Assembly: GCF_901687125.1 (NCBI RefSeq)
Contig: NZ_CABFJY010000022.1
Span: 62,001-126,000 of the forward strand
Length of the DNA: 64,000 bases
Source: Actinobacillus vicugnae
GTDB taxonomy: Bacteria; Pseudomonadota; Gammaproteobacteria; Enterobacterales; Pasteurellaceae
Direction: 5' to 3'
The stretch's first letter is position 1. Each line of letters starts with the position of its first letter. Below, in pieces: positions 46,947-56,158 of this stretch. Made by a program: the position numbers and the translations under genes. The notes beneath the pieces were generated by a model. It had not been told where the DNA came from and made no database searches. It saw only the letters and a program-made list of their open reading frames with translations.

Positions 46947-47702
46947 TTGAAAAAAAGTATTTACGACACGCCGATTTTTTTTGAGCGTTATCAGCAATTA
47001 CGGGAAAACCCGATCAGTATGAATGAAGTGGTAGAAAAGCCCACCATGTTTTCGCTTTTACCCGAACTAACCAATAAAAAAATATTAGATTTAGGTTGCG
47101 GCACAGGTGTACATTTAGCACACTATTTAAAACTTGGAGCACAATGCGTGGTGGGGTTAGATTTATCTGAATTGATGTTAGCTCAAGCTAAAATTGCTCT
47201 TGCAAAAAATTGGCAAGAATCGACCGCTTTCTCACTTTATTGCTTACCAATGGAGCAATTAGATCGCATTCCCGAGCAAAATTTTGATGTTGTGACTAGC
47301 TCATTTGCTTTTCACTATGTTGAAGATTTTGCCGATTTACTTGCAAAAATTTCGGCAAAAATGACTGCTTGCGGCACGCTGATTTTCTCTCAAGAACACC
47401 CAATTGTAACTTGTTATAGAGATGGCTATCGCTGGGAAAAAAATGAACAGAAACAACAAGTTGCTTATCGTTTAAATTATTATCGAGAGGAAGGCGAACG
47501 GGATAGAAGTTGGTTTCAGCAAGCCTTTAAAACTTATCATCGTACGCTTGCTACTATTTTTAATCAGCTGGTTCAAGCTGGTTTTGAGATTGTACAAGTG
47601 GAAGAGCCGATGTTAGCCACTCAACCAGAATGGCATTCGGAATTTAAAGATTTACAACATCGCCCTCCTCTACTATTTGTGAAAGCGGTTAAGAAAGGCT
47701 AA
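46947..47702 (+). CDS. Class I SAM-dependent methyltransferase
   Basis: 251 aa from a TTG codon at 46947, chosen because GGAG lies 6 bases upstream and no ATG fits. Motif I ILDLGCGTGVHLA near residue 46, the acidic strand-2 end VVGLDLSELM near 70, and motif IV-like NFDVVTSSFAFHYV near 110 define the Rossmann methyltransferase fold. The substrate is unknown; YcgJ/UbiE-type small-molecule methylation is a guess. A piece of this gene is duplicated at 43199. It overlaps the convergent treR gene by 14 bases. Confidence 0.85.
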   Translation: MKKSIYDTPIFFERYQQLRENPISMNEVVEKPTMFSLLPELTNKKILDLGCGTGVHLAHYLKLGAQCVVGLDLSELMLAQAKIALAKNWQESTAFSLYCLPMEQLDRIPEQNFDVVTSSFAFHYVEDFADLLAKISAKMTACGTLIFSQEHPIVTCYRDGYRWEKNEQKQQVAYRLNYYREEGERDRSWFQQAFKTYHRTLATIFNQLVQAGFEIVQVEEPMLATQPEWHSEFKDLQHRPPLLFVKAVKKG

Positions 47703-48627
47703 ATGGCACTTTACGTTGCTCAGTGGTCAGGTTACCACTGAGTTGCATTAACAGCAATTCGACTGCCCATTTTCCTGCCTGCGGATAACCAAAATCGAGC
47801 GTTAATAAATCAGGTGCAAAACACTGCAATAAACTATTTTGCCCAATGCAAGCAAGCGGTCGATTTTGTTGCATTTCTTGCAAATATTTCAATGCACTCA
47901 TCGCCAGCGAACTACTCGCACATAAAATTGCTGATACAGGTTTACTCATTAGTTTTGGCATGAGCTGGTAGCCACTTTCAAGCATTAATTCGGCTTTCAC
48001 TAAATTCGCTTCTAACTGATGAGTTTTGCAGAAATGTAGATAGCTTTGATTACGCTGATATCCAGTGGTTTCATCGCAATCATTCACGCCTAAATAAGCA
48101 ATCTGACGATGCCCTTGCTGATATAGTTTAGTCATTAATGCTCGCACCGCATTTTCATCATCATAATAAACCGCTGGAATATTGGGATAAGCACGAGCAA
48201 CAGTCACCAGATAGCCACGCCATTGCTGAATGGTCTCAAGCGAGAGCTTTGAAAAACCAAATACAATCACACCATCTACTAGCCGTTGGCGAAATAATTC
48301 AAAATGGCGAGTAATTAATTCAGGCTTAAACTGGCTTTCCACTATCAGAGGGGTAATATTTTTAGCATAGAGTTGCTGTAAAATTGTGCTTAATGTCTGG
48401 GATTCTGCCGTTGAGTTAAGTCGGGTGACAATAATTCCAACAACAGGGGAAGAAGCCCCCCGCATTGCTCTAGCGCTTTGGTTGGGCTGAAACCCTAATT
48501 CTTTAATCATCGCTTGCACTCGTTCTCGGGTTTTAATGCTCACGTTAGGATCATTATTTAACACCCGAGAAACGGTGGATTTTCCCACGTTACAACGTAT
48601 AGCGATGTCTTTAATCGTTAGTTTCAT
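47689..48627 (-). CDS. treR: LacI-family trehalose repressor TreR
   Basis: 312 aa. N-terminal LacI helix-turn-helix (MKLTIKDIAIRCNVGKSTVS, then RVLNNDP) and a sugar-binding domain. The sequence closely follows E. coli TreR in GFxPxxSARxMRG (near 45-57), VVGIIVTRLNS, VESQFKPE and VDGVIVFGF. TreR represses trehalose uptake and cleavage genes (treB, treC) and responds to trehalose 6-phosphate. No treB or treC is present nearby. Its ATG overlaps the stop of the upstream gene (TAATG), so expression is coupled to it. Confidence 0.85.
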   Translation of the reverse strand: MKLTIKDIAIRCNVGKSTVSRVLNNDPNVSIKTRERVQAMIKELGFQPNQSARAMRGASSPVVGIIVTRLNSTAESQTLSTILQQLYAKNITPLIVESQFKPELITRHFELFRQRLVDGVIVFGFSKLSLETIQQWRGYLVTVARAYPNIPAVYYDDENAVRALMTKLYQQGHRQIAYLGVNDCDETTGYQRNQSYLHFCKTHQLEANLVKAELMLESGYQLMPKLMSKPVSAILCASSSLAMSALKYLQEMQQNRPLACIGQNSLLQCFAPDLLTLDFGYPQAGKWAVELLLMQLSGNLTTEQRKVPFSLS

Positions 48628-49556
48628 TAGGATACAGGTAATTGATGAATCGGGGTAGGATCCAATTCAGGCATGATTTCTCTTTCTGGATTTTCTAGCT
48701 CTTCCTTCGTTGGCTTTGCCTTTTTTTCCGTTGGTTGAGGCTCTGCTTCTTGGTTGTCAGCTGGAGTTTCGGTTACATTTTCTGAGCTCGACTCTGGCGC
48801 TGTTTCCGTCGTAGCGACAATCGCTTTCGCGGGCATTTGTTTCACTTGGGAGACTGCTTTAGATTCTTCACTCTTTGCAAAACTTTCTACTTTTTTAACC
48901 GCTTGTGAGGTCTCAAGTTTGGTCGATTGGCTTTCAGAATCCACCGCTTGTTCTGTTGAGGCAGGCAGATCAACTAATTCAGTTTTGCTCGATAATTTGG
49001 CTTGCTTCGGCTCAATCGAAATTTCCTCCAAACTTTGGCGATATTCTGCTGAATGATGTACCTCTTGCTCTGCACCATCTACTTTTTTCGCAATTAATTT
49101 ATAGCTTAGATCAACTTTTGGATCTAGCCAAATCGCCAGCATAGCATCATTAAATTCTGCATTGAAATCTTGCTCAATTACCTGATCATTTAGCACAAAA
49201 TAGCCACGATCAGAAAGTGCAATATAACTAAGTGAATCATTCGGTTTGAGATCAGGTAAGATTTTACGCAAACGGTCGATTGTTTCATCTTGTTCAGGCA
49301 AAGCAATCCCTAAATTCGCCCATGATTTTGCTACCGAAATAGCAAAATCTCGCCCATCAACAGGTTTGCTATATTTGAGTGTTAGCATTACTGGGCGCTC
49401 ATTATTTTTATATTCGCCTGTTTCTGTAAATAGGGAAATATTATAAATTTTGAATGGTCCCCAAGTGTAATCAACATCATTAATTTTTTCCCACTTAGCA
49501 GCCACAGTGCTGCTCAATACTGCAAAGAAAAAAGATAAGAGAGCTTTGTAGCGCAT
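48627..49556 (-). CDS. Secreted chalcone-isomerase-like domain protein with low-complexity tail
   Basis: 309 aa from ATG 49556, with GGGGAC upstream. Signal peptide MRYKALLSFFFAVLSSTVAA; then a domain (residues 21-165) with WGPFKIYNISLFTETGEY, LTLKYSKPVDGRDFA and a repeated hydrophobic pattern reminiscent of the periplasmic CHI-like family (Chalcone_3). The C-terminal half (about 170-309) is Glu/Ser/Thr/Pro/Lys-rich and likely disordered. Function unknown; related domains may bind fatty acids. Coupled to treR by the TAATG overlap. Confidence 0.65.
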   Translation of the reverse strand: MRYKALLSFFFAVLSSTVAAKWEKINDVDYTWGPFKIYNISLFTETGEYKNNERPVMLTLKYSKPVDGRDFAISVAKSWANLGIALPEQDETIDRLRKILPDLKPNDSLSYIALSDRGYFVLNDQVIEQDFNAEFNDAMLAIWLDPKVDLSYKLIAKKVDGAEQEVHHSAEYRQSLEEISIEPKQAKLSSKTELVDLPASTEQAVDSESQSTKLETSQAVKKVESFAKSEESKAVSQVKQMPAKAIVATTETAPESSSENVTETPADNQEAEPQPTEKKAKPTKEELENPEREIMPELDPTPIHQLPVS

Positions 49557-49748
49557 TATTATTGTCCCCACTAAACAAAAGAGGCTGTATTATACCTAAG
49601 CCAAATATAGAGTAAATTCATCAATCTTTATTTCACGAAAATTTTGTGATCGACTTCAAAGATTTAACAGAAAGTTATCCAAACTCAGCGAAAAAGGAGT
49701 AGTATCAAATCAACCTAAAGTTCAACTAAGACAGTATAGGAGTTGTAT

Positions 49749-49964
49749 ATGTTCCCTGAATTTCGTGAACTGATCACTAAATTAAAAAACAGTGATGCGC
49801 ATTTTTCTCGCTTATTTGAGAAGCATAATGAGTTGGATCAACGGATAAAAAATATGGAGTCAAATATAGAGCTTGCAACCAATGATGAAGTTGAAGCGCT
49901 CAAAAAAGAAAAATTACATATAAAAGATGAGCTTTATGCAATTTTAAAGAAAAAAGTAGCCTAA
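49749..49964 (+). CDS. YdcH/SlyX-like small coiled-coil protein (DUF465)
   Basis: 71 aa from ATG 49749, with AGGAG 6 bases upstream. It is mostly one predicted helical hairpin with heptad-like hydrophobic spacing (FSRLFEKHNELDQRIKNMES), and DEVEALKKEKLHIKDELYAIL matches the DUF465 consensus (K-x-x-L-x-x-K-D-E-L-Y). Cytoplasmic; role unknown. It stands alone with its own terminator. Confidence 0.88.
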   Translation: MFPEFRELITKLKNSDAHFSRLFEKHNELDQRIKNMESNIELATNDEVEALKKEKLHIKDELYAILKKKVA

Positions 49965-49977
49965 TTATTTAATTCAG

Positions 49978-50002
49978 CCCTACCGCATGGTGGGGGTTTT
50001 TT
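49978..50002 (+). terminator. Terminator after the DUF465 gene
   Basis: CCCTACC (49978-49984) pairs with GGTGGGG (49989-49995) around GCAT, followed by G and six T. Confidence 0.8.
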
Positions 50003-50030
50003 AATAACGAATTAGCTCATTTCCAAAATG

Positions 50031-50058
50031 AAAAAACCCAGCCTAAGCTGGGTTTTTT
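50031..50058 (-). terminator. Terminator of the rpsF-priB-rpsR-rplI operon
   Basis: A perfect 12-bp stem (50031-50042 with 50047-50058), AAAAAACCCAGC/GCTGGGTTTTTT with a CTAA loop. Ends the minus-strand ribosomal operon. Confidence 0.9.
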
Positions 50059-50072
50059 GAGCAATCTAATGA

Positions 50073-50522
50073 TTATTCAGCAACTACATTAACAGTTACA
50101 GTTGCGTTCACTTCAGCGTGTAAGTGAACTTTAACTTCGTGTTCACCAGTTGTGCGAAGTGGACCTTCACCTAAGCGAACTTCTGCTTTAGCTACTTCAA
50201 CGCCTGCTGCAGTTAATGCATCAGCGATGTCTTTTGCAGAGATAGAACCGAATAAACGACCATCATCACCTGCTGTTGCAGATACTGATACTACTGCAAT
50301 TTCAGCAATTTTAGCTGCACGATCTTGTGCTGCTGATAATGCTGCTACTGCTTTCGCTTCTAATTCAGCACGACGTGCTTCAAAGTGAGCAATGTTTGCT
50401 GCTGTTGCCATAACTGCTTTACCTTGTGGGATTAAGAAGTTACGTGCAAAACCTGATTTAACAGTTACTTGGTCGCCCACAGAACCTAAGTGAGCAACTT
50501 TATCTAATAAAATAACTTGCAT
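50073..50522 (-). CDS. rplI: 50S ribosomal protein L9
   Basis: 149 aa. Two-domain L9 of the large subunit, at the base of the L1 stalk: the N-terminal [20 protein letters not shown] with the RNA-binding [14 protein letters not shown] near residue 24, a long connecting helix, and a C-terminal domain (about 80-149). Last gene of the operon. Confidence 0.97.
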   Translation of the reverse strand: MQVILLDKVAHLGSVGDQVTVKSGFARNFLIPQGKAVMATAANIAHFEARRAELEAKAVAALSAAQDRAAKIAEIAVVSVSATAGDDGRLFGSISAKDIADALTAAGVEVAKAEVRLGEGPLRTTGEHEVKVHLHAEVNATVTVNVVAE

Positions 50523-50539
50523 TGTACTCGACCTCTCTA

Positions 50540-51090
<551 letters not shown>

Positions 51091-51116
<26 letters not shown>

Positions 51117-51465
51117 CTTCAGCTACCGTTTCAGCAACTTTGCTTTCTTTCGCTTTCACCATTGGTGAAGCTTCAGTTACTGCCGCTTTAGTGTGAACGA
51201 TTAAGTTACGAAGAACTGCATCGTTATAACGGAAGTTAGTTTCTAACTCGTCGATTACACTTTGAGGTGCTTCTACATTCATTAACACGTAGTGTGCTTT
51301 GTGAAGTTTGTTGATTGGGTACGCTAATTGACGACGACCCCAATCTTCTAAGCGATGAACTTGACCGCCAGCTTCTTTTACAGATGCTGTGTAACGCTCA
51401 ATCATTGCTGGTACTTGTTCGCTTTGGTCCGGGTGAACCATAAAAACGATTTCGTAGTGACGCAT
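51091..51465 (-). CDS. rpsF: 30S ribosomal protein S6
   Basis: 124 aa: [20 protein letters not shown], then the central [17 protein letters not shown], and an acidic C-terminal tail ending EEAGE, where RimK adds glutamates in E. coli. First gene of the rpsF-priB-rpsR-rplI operon. Its ribosome binding site is paired in the leader structure at 51471-51530. Confidence 0.98.
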
Positions 51466-51584
51466 TGACTATCCTTACGGGTTAGCAGCCTCCAACTTTA
51501 GCCAGTCACCAACTTGTGGAAGCAAGGATTAAAACTGAATGTGACTGAACGGCGAGATTATACAGAAAATTAAAACTTAATCAA
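51466..51584 (-). promoter_or_regulatory. rpsF promoter and S6:S18-type autoregulatory leader
   Basis: On the minus strand TTGATT (51584-51579), a 16-base spacer and TATAAT (51562-51557). The leader folds into an outer stem (51524-51529 with 51471-51476) that pairs the AAGGA binding site, and an inner stem (51517-51523 with 51488-51494, GCTTCCA/TGGAGGC). Between them is an unpaired stretch (51477-51487) containing CCG. A bulged CCG next to a hairpin is the known recognition motif for the S6:S18 complex in bacterial rpsF leaders. Confidence 0.7.
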
Positions 51585-51943
51585 ATATTTTTGTAAAACA
51601 TCCTGTTAGCACTTAATCTTTTATAAGTGAAAAATGGCTTTAAAATAACAAAAGTTAGTTTGATTTTACCTTTTTCTTGCAATTTTTTCTCACCAACCAG
51701 AATTTCCATATTGGCAAATTGTTTTTCAGTAATAGAAATACAAAGAATTTAACCTTCTTCAAGTAAATGTTCTACTATCTTTTCTGGTATTTTTCCATTG
51801 AATCACGCCCACGAATAATTCGGGTATAAATAGAAAGTTGCAACATTTGGTAACACAAAAATCCTTATACTCATGAAAGTGCAGGAGGATTTTTGAGCTG
51901 TTTTCAATTCCACTAGGCGTTTTCCTTAAAATAGCGTAGAATT
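51585..51943. other. Noncoding region upstream of purD
   Basis: About 360 bp without a supportable gene. Short minus-strand stretches read like protein (for example YTRIIRGRDSMEK near 51795-51835) but are broken by stops and frameshifts, so this may be a decayed gene I cannot name. Confidence 0.35.
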
Positions 51944-51959
51944 GCGCAAACGTTTGCTT
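51944..51959 (+). promoter_or_regulatory. PurR operator of purD
   Basis: GCGCAAACGTTTGCTT contains the perfect palindrome GCAAACGTTTGC (51946-51957), the PurR box. A TAGAAT at 51937-51942 just upstream is a likely -10, so the repressor would sit at the start of transcription. purD begins 24 bases further on. Confidence 0.88.
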
Positions 51960-51982
51960 TTGTTGATTTATAAGGAATCCAG

Positions 51983-53269
51983 ATGAATGTATTAATTATT
52001 GGTAACGGTGGTCGTGAGCATGCGCTTGCTTGGAAGGTTCGCCAATCTTCTTTAGTTAAAAAAGTTTTTGTTGCACCTGGGAATGCAGGTACAGCGTTAG
52101 AAGAAGGAGTTGAAAATGTAGCTATTTCAGCAACTGATATTCCAGCATTAGTCGCTTTTGCAAAAGAAAACCAAATTGGTTTAACAATTGTTGGTCCTGA
52201 AGCGCCGCTTGTTATTGGTGTGGTTGATGCATTCCGTGCAAATGGTTTAAAAATATTTGGTCCAACTCAAGCGGCGGCACAGTTAGAAGGCTCAAAAGCT
52301 TTTACTAAAGATTTCTTAGCTCGTCATCAAATTCCAACAGCTGAATATCAAAACTTTACTGAAGTGGAACCTGCTCTAGCTTACTTAAAAGAAAAAGGTG
52401 CACCAATCGTAATTAAAGCGGATGGTTTAGCTGCAGGTAAAGGTGTGATTGTAGCAATGACACTGGAAGAAGCTACCTATGCAGTAAAAGATATGCTCTC
52501 TGGTAATGCATTCGGTGACGCAGGGCATCGTATAGTTATCGAAGAGTTTTTAGATGGCGAAGAAGTGAGTTTCATCGTGATGGTAGACGGTAAAAATGTT
52601 GAGCCAATGGCAACAAGTCAAGACCATAAACGTATTGGCGAAGGCGATCAAGGCTTAAATACTGGCGGTATGGGGGCTTACTCTCCTGCACCTGTAGTCA
52701 CTGCAGAAATTCATAACCGTATTATGCAAGAAGTGATTTATCCAACGGTGAAAAGCATGGCGGCAGAAGGAAATCCATATACTGGCTTCCTTTATGCTGG
52801 TTTGATGATTATGCCGAACGGACAACCGAAAGTGATTGAATTTAACTGTCGTTTTGGTGATCCTGAAACACAACCGATCATGATGCGTTTAGAGTCTGAT
52901 CTTGTCCAACTTTGCTTAGCAGCTTGTGATGAAAAATTAGATACCATTAAATCAAAATGGTGTGAGCAAGCTTCACTAGGCATTGTACTTGCAGCAGAAG
53001 GCTATCCTGCAGATTATCGTAAAGGCGATGAAATTACAGGTATTCCAGTACTAGCATCAAAATCGCAGAAAGTGTTCCTCGCTGGTGTGGAACAAAAAGA
53101 AGGTAAATTACTGACTAATGGCGGACGTGTACTATGTGCAACAGCTCTTGGTCATTCCGTCTTTGAGGCGCAACAAAAAGCGCTAAAACTGGCTGAACAA
53201 ATCCAATGGCAAGGACGTTTCTATCGTCGTGATATTGGTTATCGTGCAGTTGCTAGAGAAAAAGCCTAA
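51983..53269 (+). CDS. purD: Phosphoribosylamine-glycine ligase
   Basis: 428 aa ATP-grasp enzyme, second step of purine synthesis. The N-terminal MNVLIIGNGGREHALAWKV, GPEAPLVIGVVD near 74, the ATP-grasp core VIKADGLAAGKGVIVA near 146 and CRFGDPETQP near 290 are all present. Usually it follows purH; here it stands alone with its own PurR box. Confidence 0.97.
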   Translation: MNVLIIGNGGREHALAWKVRQSSLVKKVFVAPGNAGTALEEGVENVAISATDIPALVAFAKENQIGLTIVGPEAPLVIGVVDAFRANGLKIFGPTQAAAQLEGSKAFTKDFLARHQIPTAEYQNFTEVEPALAYLKEKGAPIVIKADGLAAGKGVIVAMTLEEATYAVKDMLSGNAFGDAGHRIVIEEFLDGEEVSFIVMVDGKNVEPMATSQDHKRIGEGDQGLNTGGMGAYSPAPVVTAEIHNRIMQEVIYPTVKSMAAEGNPYTGFLYAGLMIMPNGQPKVIEFNCRFGDPETQPIMMRLESDLVQLCLAACDEKLDTIKSKWCEQASLGIVLAAEGYPADYRKGDEITGIPVLASKSQKVFLAGVEQKEGKLLTNGGRVLCATALGHSVFEAQQKALKLAEQIQWQGRFYRRDIGYRAVAREKA

Positions 53270-53291
53270 TCTGATTCTCCTATTAAAAACT

Positions 53292-53333
53292 AAGCGGCCG
53301 AATTTGCAAAAAATCTTACGAATTCGACCGCTT
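53292..53333. terminator. Inverted uptake-signal pair between purD and pnuC
   Basis: AAGCGGCCGAATT (53292-53304) pairs with AATTCGACCGCTT (53321-53333), with one G-U. It separates convergent genes. Confidence 0.65.
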
Positions 53334-53353
53334 GCTATTTAGCTAGAGCTTAA

Positions 53354-54046
53354 TTATCGTTGTGCTTTTTTCTCTAGTTGCGTCCAGTTATAGAAACCAT
53401 AAAGCGAGTTGAGTAGGTATGCACCGTACATTAAATACATCGCTGGCGTTTCTGCCCATAATACGATCGATAAAATATTCAATACGATCCATAATAACCA
53501 CTGTTCACGATAACGTAAGATCATCAATAATTGTGCAGCTACAGTGGTAACAGTAGTTACGCCGTCTAAACCTGTTGAACTACCACCCGCTGCTTTTAGC
53601 GCTTGAATAAAAAGTAAAGTACCGATACTTATTGTTGCTAATAACGCAATCCAGCCTTTAGCTGTCAATGATTTAGCAATAACTTCTCCGCCACCTTCGC
53701 TATTTTTTTGCATATTTGCTTGCCACACAAAATAGCCGATAAATTGAGCAGGTAAATAAACGTACAGTACGCTATTCATTTCACCAATAAAGTTATTGCC
53801 CCATGCGACATAAAAATAGGTGTAAGCAAAAATTAAGCCGAATAAATAGTTACTCACTTTACCTTTACTCACTAACACTACGCAGATAATACCTGCAATA
53901 CCTGAAATCATTGCTAAAGGTGAATCTGGCGATTGCATATAAGCCCAAATTTGTGCTGCCAAAAATGCAATTAACCAAATCACTTCAAATGGTTTCCAGC
54001 CAGAAAGTTCTTGCTTAATAAAACTCGATAAATTTTGCGTATTCAT
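53354..54046 (-). CDS. pnuC: Nicotinamide riboside transporter PnuC
   Basis: 230 aa with seven hydrophobic segments and the PnuC features WGNNFIGEMNSVLYVYLPAQ near 82-101 and EQWLLWIVLNILSIVLWAE near 177. It imports nicotinamide riboside at the inner membrane. This route matters in Pasteurellaceae, many of which cannot make NAD from scratch. A monocistronic gene; the hairpin at 54096-54113 separates it from yfgM. Confidence 0.95.
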   Translation of the reverse strand: MNTQNLSSFIKQELSGWKPFEVIWLIAFLAAQIWAYMQSPDSPLAMISGIAGIICVVLVSKGKVSNYLFGLIFAYTYFYVAWGNNFIGEMNSVLYVYLPAQFIGYFVWQANMQKNSEGGGEVIAKSLTAKGWIALLATISIGTLLFIQALKAAGGSSTGLDGVTTVTTVAAQLLMILRYREQWLLWIVLNILSIVLWAETPAMYLMYGAYLLNSLYGFYNWTQLEKKAQR

Positions 54047-54095
54047 ATAACCTCCAATGTAACAACATTGCTATTTAGACGAAGAATAAAAAATA

Positions 54096-54113
54096 GGACC
54101 GTATATACAGTCC
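54096..54113 (-). terminator. Terminator after yfgM
   Basis: A 6-bp stem (54096-54101 with 54108-54113, one G-U) with a TATATA-type loop, followed on the minus strand by TATTTTTTATT. Confidence 0.6.
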
Positions 54114-54121
54114 CATTTCAG

Positions 54122-54745
54122 TTACAGATCATTTAAACGAATATCAATTAACGCCTTATCTTGTTCTGGCGCATTTTGTTTCGCTTTTTCATAAACGCTT
54201 TTTGCAGCTTCTTTATCGCCTTTTGCAACAAGAATATCACCGCTTAACACCTGTTTACGTAAATCCCAAGTTTGCTCTTGGATTTGCCCAAGTGTCGCTA
54301 AAGCTTCATCATAATTTTTTAATTGATAATCTACCGCAGCTAAACGAAAACGAATAACCGCTTGTAAAGTGCTATCTGTTGTGGCTGATAAGCTTGCTTG
54401 TAAAAGATTTTTTGCTTGTGCAAAGTCTGCTTTTTCAACTGCTTGTTTTGCTTCTTCTAATTGAGCAAAAACGGCATAGCTAGACTCTTTATGATCCGCA
54501 ATAAATTTTGTTACAAGCGGTGCATTTTTAACAGGATCTTGCAAATAACTTTCCATTACACTTTGGTAAGTTGCAGAAGTATGTTGTGCAGTTTCAATTT
54601 GATGATTTTTCCAAAAATTCCAACCGAAACTCGCCACACAAGCAATGATGATCGCTACCAAAATAGGCGTACCATTTGCTTTAAACCAGCTTTTTGCTTC
54701 TTCAAATTGCTGTTCTTCTGTTTTATTTAAATATTCGTTGTTCAT
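54122..54745 (-). CDS. yfgM: YfgM, SecYEG-associated TPR membrane protein
   Basis: 207 aa: a cytoplasmic N-terminus, one membrane helix (residues about 23-41, PILVAIIIACVASFGWNFW), and a periplasmic TPR domain (about 60-205, with AVEKADFAQAKNLLQASLSA). It associates with SecYEG and periplasmic chaperones. It starts 13 bases after hisS, as in E. coli; bamB, which would follow there, is absent. Confidence 0.93.
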   Translation of the reverse strand: MNNEYLNKTEEQQFEEAKSWFKANGTPILVAIIIACVASFGWNFWKNHQIETAQHTSATYQSVMESYLQDPVKNAPLVTKFIADHKESSYAVFAQLEEAKQAVEKADFAQAKNLLQASLSATTDSTLQAVIRFRLAAVDYQLKNYDEALATLGQIQEQTWDLRKQVLSGDILVAKGDKEAAKSVYEKAKQNAPEQDKALIDIRLNDL

Positions 54746-54758
54746 CTATTTTTCCTAT

Positions 54759-56030
54759 TTAGAAACGTTTTGCTAGTTCTAAAATTAAATCTGCTTGTGC
54801 GATAGTGATTTGTTCCGCACCACTTTGCAGATCTTTAACTACAACTGTCTGCTCTGCTACTTCACTTTCACCAATCACAAGTGCAATTTGTGCTTCAACT
54901 TTATCAGCACGTTTAAATTGTTTTTTAAAATTACCACCCGAACAGTGTGTCATTACACGTAATTGCGGTAATGCTGTACGAACTTGTTCCGCAATTTGGA
55001 ATGCATTTAACGTTGTGCCTTCACCTGAATACACGACATAAACATCGACTGCTTTTGGTAAATTAATTTCTTTATTTACTTCTTGCACGAGTAACACTAA
55101 ACGCTCTAAGCCCATGGCAAAGCCAACACCTTGCGTTGCGTGTCCGCCTAATTGCTCAACTAAACCATCATAGCGTCCACCGCCACATACTGTACCTTGT
55201 GAACCAAGTGCCGAAGTAACCCATTCAAATACAGTTTTGTTGTAATAATCTAAGCCACGAACTAATTTAGGATTTACTTCATAAGCAATACCCATTGCAT
55301 CTAATAAGCTACAAAGTTGTGCGAAATGCTCACGGCTATCGTCATCTAAGTAATCTAATAATTTAGGTGCATCATTTAATACTTCTTGCAACGCTTGGTT
55401 TTTGGTATCCAAAATACGTAATGGATTTTTTACTAAACGTTCTTTTTCTTCATCGTTCATTAAAGCGGTGTAATTTTCTAAGAATTTTACCAATGCTGAA
55501 CGATAATTCGCACGTGCTTCAAGTGAACCAATTGAGTTTAGTTGTAAAGAAACGTGCTGATCAATACCTAATTCTTTCCATAAACGAGCGGTTAAAATAA
55601 TTAACTCCGCATCAATTTCAGGATTTGGAATACCGAAGACTTCTACGCCAGCTTGGTGAAATTGACGATAGCGACCTTTTTGTGGACGTTCATGACGGAA
55701 CATTGGACCCATATACCATAAACGCTGTTCATTATTGTAAATCCAACCACGTTCAATTGCCGCTCTGACACAACCTGCCGTGCCTTCTGGACGTAAAGTA
55801 AGTTGTTCATCATTGTCCCAGAAAGTGTACATCTCTTTTGAAACCACATCTGTTACTTCACCAATTGCACGTGCAAAAAGTGGTGTGCTTTCTACAATTG
55901 GCATACGTACTTCAGAATAGCCATAGCCTGCTAATACGTTACGTACTTTAGTTTCAATCCACTGCCATAATGGAGATTCAGTTGGAGAGCAATCATTCAT
56001 ACCGCGGATTGCTTGAATATTTTTAGCCAC
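54759..56030 (-). CDS. hisS: Histidyl-tRNA synthetase
   Basis: 423 aa from GTG 56030, supported by AAGGAAAA upstream and [18 protein letters not shown] at the N-terminus. A class II synthetase with motif 2 around [19 protein letters not shown] near 107-125 and the His-specific [15 protein letters not shown] near 257 and GGGRYDGL near 280. In the rodZ-ispG-hisS-yfgM operon. Confidence 0.97.
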   Translation of the reverse strand: MAKNIQAIRGMNDCSPTESPLWQWIETKVRNVLAGYGYSEVRMPIVESTPLFARAIGEVTDVVSKEMYTFWDNDEQLTLRPEGTAGCVRAAIERGWIYNNEQRLWYMGPMFRHERPQKGRYRQFHQAGVEVFGIPNPEIDAELIILTARLWKELGIDQHVSLQLNSIGSLEARANYRSALVKFLENYTALMNDEEKERLVKNPLRILDTKNQALQEVLNDAPKLLDYLDDDSREHFAQLCSLLDAMGIAYEVNPKLVRGLDYYNKTVFEWVTSALGSQGTVCGGGRYDGLVEQLGGHATQGVGFAMGLERLVLLVQEVNKEINLPKAVDVYVVYSGEGTTLNAFQIAEQVRTALPQLRVMTHCSGGNFKKQFKRADKVEAQIALVIGESEVAEQTVVVKDLQSGAEQITIAQADLILELAKRF

Positions 56031-56054
56031 GTTGTTTTCCTTTTATTACGCTAA

Positions 56055-56151
56055 AACCACGGATAACATAAATGCACACGAATGGTAAATTTTTAAGAAA
56101 ATTTGACCGCTTGTTTACAACAAGCCTCGTAAATTTATGTAACCCGTGGTT
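56055..56151 (-). repeat. Structured element between ispG and hisS
   Basis: Two 19-base arms (56055-56073 and 56133-56151) are inverted repeats with two mismatches. They enclose an inner 7-bp hairpin (56109-56115 with 56119-56125) that overlaps an uptake-signal core. The whole 97-base unit lies inside the operon and could be an attenuator, an RNA processing site or a small inserted repeat. Confidence 0.55.
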
Positions 56152-56158
56152 ATTAAAA

